A stretch of DNA of 8,640 nt from Calditrichota bacterium (GTDB taxonomy: Bacteria > Electryoneota > RPQS01), in contig JAGVEU010000366.1 of the NCBI GenBank assembly GCA_020057985.1, forward strand, positions 1 through 8,640, given 5' to 3'. A model generated the notes under the pieces. The model ran no database searches, had not been told where the DNA came from, and saw nothing but the letters and a program-made list of their open reading frames with translations. A program made the translations under genes and the position numbers. Of this stretch, positions 6,095 through 8,640 are shown in pieces; the first letter of the stretch is position 1, and each line of letters starts with the position of its first letter.

Positions 6095-7483
6095 TTAGCT
6101 TGCCTTCACAGCGGCGATTAAGTCGAGAAAGGCTTTCTTGCCATCAGCAAAAAACATGAGCGTATTGTCATTTGCGAAGAGCGGATTGGGAATACCCGCA
6201 AAACCGGGGCTGAGACTGCGCTTAATGACCACCACCGTTCGCGCTCTGTCCACGTCAATGATTGGCATTCCGCCAATCACACATTTCGGGTCGGTGCGCG
6301 CCATGGGATTGACGACGTCATTGGCTCCGACGACGATCGCAACGTCCACAGTCGGCATTGAAGGGTTGACTTCATCCATCTCTTTGAGTTTATCATAGGG
6401 TACATCTGCTTCCGCCAGCAGCACGTTCATGTGTCCGGGCATACGCCCCGCCACAGGGTGAATTCCATATTCTACGGTGATTCCCTTGGATTCAAGCAAA
6501 CCTGCCAAATCGCGAACCACATGTTGTGCCTGCGACACGGCCAGTCCATAACCGGGCACAATCAGGACTCGATTTGCGGCATCAAAGAGCATGGCAATTT
6601 CTTCGGCGGTAACCGATTTAATCTTTCCGGCATAAATGGAGTCGGCAGAAGCTGAGCCCTCAGTCGGCCCAATCACTCCTAACAGCACGTTCATGAGTGA
6701 GCGATTCATCGCTCTGCACATGATGTCTGATAGAATGATTCCCGATGACCCGACCAGCGCGCCGGCGATAATCAGCGCGTTGTTGTTGATGACGAATCCC
6801 GTTGCGCATCCCGCCATACCTGAGTAGGAGTTCAGCAGGCAAACGACAACCGGCATATCCGCGCCGCCAACCGGAATCACAAACAAGACACCCAGAACAG
6901 AGGCAATCGCAACCAGAATCCAGTATAGGAAGGCATCCGCCGGATTCAGGACAATCAGAACACAAACGACGATGCAAGCAAGCAACAGCAGAATATTAAG
7001 TGCTTGCTGTCCTTTGAAGTGAATGGGATTGCCTTTGAAAATGAACTCCTGAAGCTTGTCAAATGCAACGTAGCTTCCCCAAAACGTGACGGCTCCAATC
7101 ACTCCAGTGGCGCCCACAGCAACGAGAAACTGCATGTTCATGAAGTCTTGCGGGCTTGCCGTCATCAGCTCAACTCCGGCAACAAGCGTCGAAGCTGCGC
7201 CACCAAATCCATTCAGCAACGCCACCATCTGCGGCATGGCTGTCATTTGAATCTTGAGCGCCAGCAACATGCCGACTCCAGACCCGATCAGAACTCCGAC
7301 CAGAATCAGCTTATAGTCCACTATGTCGCGATCCCACAGCGTGAAGACAATCGCGATGAGCATACCTACAGCGCTCCACACGTTGCCCTTCACGGCGGTT
7401 CGTGGATGAGCCATCATCTTCAATCCAAGGATGAACAGAACAGCCGCCACCAGATAGGCGGAATTAATGACATTAAGACTCAT
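6095..7483 (-). CDS. pntB: NAD(P) transhydrogenase beta subunit
   Basis: 462 residues, full family length. It is the membrane-plus-NADP(H) subunit of proton-translocating transhydrogenase, which drives hydride transfer from NADH to NADP+ with the proton gradient, supplying NADPH. Residues 1-260 hold about nine hydrophobic segments (domain II), including MTAMPQMVALLNGFGG and NSYSGMAGCATGF. Residues 290-462 form domain III with the NADP(H) motifs GYGLAVSQAQ (311-320), HPVAGRMPGHMNVLLAEA (342-359), GANDVVNP (387-394) and KRSLSPGFAG (421-430). The residue aligned with E. coli beta-His91 is N91. The ATG overlaps the pntAB stop in ATGA, so the two are translationally coupled. The family call is certain; whether proton coupling is standard is open. 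Confidence 0.98.
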   Translation of the reverse strand: MSLNVINSAYLVAAVLFILGLKMMAHPRTAVKGNVWSAVGMLIAIVFTLWDRDIVDYKLILVGVLIGSGVGMLLALKIQMTAMPQMVALLNGFGGAASTLVAGVELMTASPQDFMNMQFLVAVGATGVIGAVTFWGSYVAFDKLQEFIFKGNPIHFKGQQALNILLLLACIVVCVLIVLNPADAFLYWILVAIASVLGVLFVIPVGGADMPVVVCLLNSYSGMAGCATGFVINNNALIIAGALVGSSGIILSDIMCRAMNRSLMNVLLGVIGPTEGSASADSIYAGKIKSVTAEEIAMLFDAANRVLIVPGYGLAVSQAQHVVRDLAGLLESKGITVEYGIHPVAGRMPGHMNVLLAEADVPYDKLKEMDEVNPSMPTVDVAIVVGANDVVNPMARTDPKCVIGGMPIIDVDRARTVVVIKRSLSPGFAGIPNPLFANDNTLMFFADGKKAFLDLIAAVKAS

Positions 7484-7764
7484 GTGCGGCTCTTCTTGAA
7501 GGATTTCAACATGCGATGAGTAACCAAATACCCACCCACCACATTAATCATGGCAAAGGATACTGCTGACACTCCGAGAATCGAAGCGAGAACAGGAAAT
7601 CCTCCGCCGGCGCAGACCATTGAGCCTACAATGGTGATGCCGGAGATGGCATTAGATCCCGATACGAGTGGAGTGTGCAGTAGCGGCGGAACCTTGTTGA
7701 TGATCTCGAATCCAACCCATGTTGCCAGCACAAACACGGTGAGGGAAGTAACTAATGTATCCAT
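7480..7764 (-). CDS. pntAB: NAD(P) transhydrogenase alpha subunit, membrane part (PntAB/alpha-2)
   Basis: 94 residues, the usual size of the separate small alpha-2 subunit in split transhydrogenases. Three hydrophobic helices (about 5-22, 38-60, 62-84) contribute to the proton channel together with PntB. The family signature KVPPLLHTPLVSGSNAISG (24-42) is present. At the position of Thermus His42 (in 'SNFIHG') this protein has S41 (SNAISG). The start ATG has GAGG 7 nt upstream; the gene lies 14 nt after pntAA and overlaps pntB by 4 nt, so the three form one transcription unit. Confidence 0.96.
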   Translation of the reverse strand: MDTLVTSLTVFVLATWVGFEIINKVPPLLHTPLVSGSNAISGITIVGSMVCAGGGFPVLASILGVSAVSFAMINVVGGYLVTHRMLKSFKKSRT

Positions 7765-7770
7765 GTATTA

Positions 7771-7776
7771 TCCTCT
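7771..7776 (-). promoter_or_regulatory. Ribosome binding site AGAGGA of pntAB
   Basis: AGAGGA sits in the 14-nt gap between the pntAA stop and the pntAB ATG, with GAGG 7 nt from the start. It confirms the 7764 start. Confidence 0.55.
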
Positions 7777-7778
7777 TC

Positions 7779-8640
7779 TTAGACGGCCAGAGCCGGTTTT
7801 CCAAGCAATTCGCGCACACGGGGATTGACTATTTCACCCTCACGAACAACCATCGTATCGCGCACAATCTCATCATCCTTGGCAAGATCAAGCTTCCCCT
7901 CCTTGTCAAGCATGTTCAGGAGAAACGAAGAAACGTTCTTGCCAAACATCTGACTCGCATGATAGGGCAATGTGGAGGGTAGATTGATCGGTCCAAAGAT
8001 TGTAACAGCCTTATGAACCACCGTTTCACCGGGTTTCGTGAGTTCGCAGTTTCCGCCTTGTTCGGCAGCAAGATCTACAATCACCGAGCCGGGGGGCATG
8101 GCTTCAACCATGGCTTTGGTCACCAGTACGGGCGCTCTCTTGCCCGGCACGGAAGCCGTTGTGATAACCACGTCGCTCTTGGCAACCACACTTAACATCA
8201 ACTCACGCTGCTTGGCGTAGAAGGTCTCGTCCATCGCCTTTGCGTAACCGCCGCTATCAGCAGAAGCAGAAGTCTCAATCTCCAATTGAACGAATTTTGC
8301 TCCGAGACTCTCGACTTCGAGTTTGACAGCAGGCCGAATATCGTATGCATGAACTACGGCGCCAAGCCGCCGTGCTGTTGCGATGGCCTGCAAACCTGCA
8401 ACGCCGGCGCCAATAACAAAAACTCTGGCAGGAGCGACGGTACCGGCAGCGGTCATAAACATGGGGAAGAAACGCGGCAAGGTATCGGCGGCCATTAAGA
8501 CCGCTTTGTATCCCGCCACAGTCGCCATGGCAGACAAGGCATCCATGCTCTGGGCGCGCGTGATTCTCGGAAGAAGATCAAGGGCAAAAGCCGTTACTCC
8601 GATCTCAGCAAGAGTTCCTGCCAACTTGGGATTACCGAAC
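7779..8640 (-). CDS. pntAA: NAD(P) transhydrogenase alpha subunit, NAD(H)-binding part (PntAA/alpha-1), 5' end beyond the window
   Basis: The frame is open through the window edge (FGNPKLAGTL... at the start), giving 286 residues; roughly 90-100 N-terminal residues of the usual 370-380 are outside. This is the soluble domain I, which binds NAD(H) on the cytoplasmic face and passes hydride to NADP(H) bound by PntB. The RQD loop that holds NAD in the Rhodospirillum enzyme is present: PRITRAQSMDALS with R25, Q30, D33 and S36 in window numbering. The Rossmann motif is VFVIGAGVAGLQA (GAGVAG at 77-82), ending in the acidic HAYDIRP. GKRAPVLVTKAMVEAMPPGS and VDLAAEQGGNCE are typical of the family. 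The stop is TAA at 7781-7779. It is the first gene in the window of the pntAA-pntAB-pntB operon; its promoter is outside. Confidence 0.97.
   Translation of the reverse strand, partial: FGNPKLAGTLAEIGVTAFALDLLPRITRAQSMDALSAMATVAGYKAVLMAADTLPRFFPMFMTAAGTVAPARVFVIGAGVAGLQAIATARRLGAVVHAYDIRPAVKLEVESLGAKFVQLEIETSASADSGGYAKAMDETFYAKQRELMLSVVAKSDVVITTASVPGKRAPVLVTKAMVEAMPPGSVIVDLAAEQGGNCELTKPGETVVHKAVTIFGPINLPSTLPYHASQMFGKNVSSFLLNMLDKEGKLDLAKDDEIVRDTMVVREGEIVNPRVRELLGKPALAV

Noticed and set aside
8622..8624. TTG as a start codon for the NAD(H)-binding transhydrogenase subunit
   Set aside because: The reading frame continues upstream to the window edge with family-like residues (FGNPKLAGTL), and the family is about 90-100 residues longer at the N-terminus. 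The gene is simply cut by the window.

Overview
The window is bacterial, densely coding, and every gene supported here is on the minus strand, so it is best read from high to low coordinates. Both ends cut through a gene. Clear Shine-Dalgarno sites (AGGAGG, GGAG, GAGG at 5-7 nt) precede most starts. GC content by hand count of sampled lines is about 57% in the pnt and AAA+ genes and about 46% in the gene at the low-coordinate edge. The lineage cannot be fixed from the sequence. The split three-gene transhydrogenase and the large secreted transglutaminase-like protein would fit a Bacteroidota/FCB-like or planctomycete-like bacterium, but this is a weak inference.

Region 1 (8640-6095) is a housekeeping operon, pntAA-pntAB-pntB, encoding the membrane proton-translocating NAD(P) transhydrogenase: the soluble NAD(H) subunit (5' end outside the window), the small three-helix membrane subunit, and the beta subunit with membrane domain and NADP(H) domain. 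pntAB and pntB overlap by 4 nt. Neither of the two histidine positions known to me from the proton channel of other transhydrogenases holds a histidine here.

Region 2 (6066-2737) starts after a hairpin and holds two genes in tight translational linkage: a 763-residue exported protein with an intact transglutaminase-like Cys-His core and a second, degenerate copy of that core, followed after 1 nt by a 323-residue WYL-domain transcription regulator starting at GTG. An exported enzyme fused in expression to a cytoplasmic WYL regulator is an unexpected pairing.

Region 3 (2717-1) starts after a strong 8-bp palindrome. It holds an AAA+ ATPase of the classic pore-loop type, with two winged-helix-like segments in its N-terminal half and an Asn in place of the Walker B Asp, followed by a lower-GC gene for a PD-(D/E)XK nuclease-family protein that runs off the window. 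WYL regulator, AAA+ ATPase and PD-(D/E)XK nuclease side by side resemble the parts list of a defence-type locus next to a housekeeping operon. That is a hypothesis from context; no known defence system is recognised. There is no gene-free stretch longer than 100 bases, and no RNA gene, insertion sequence or CRISPR array is seen.
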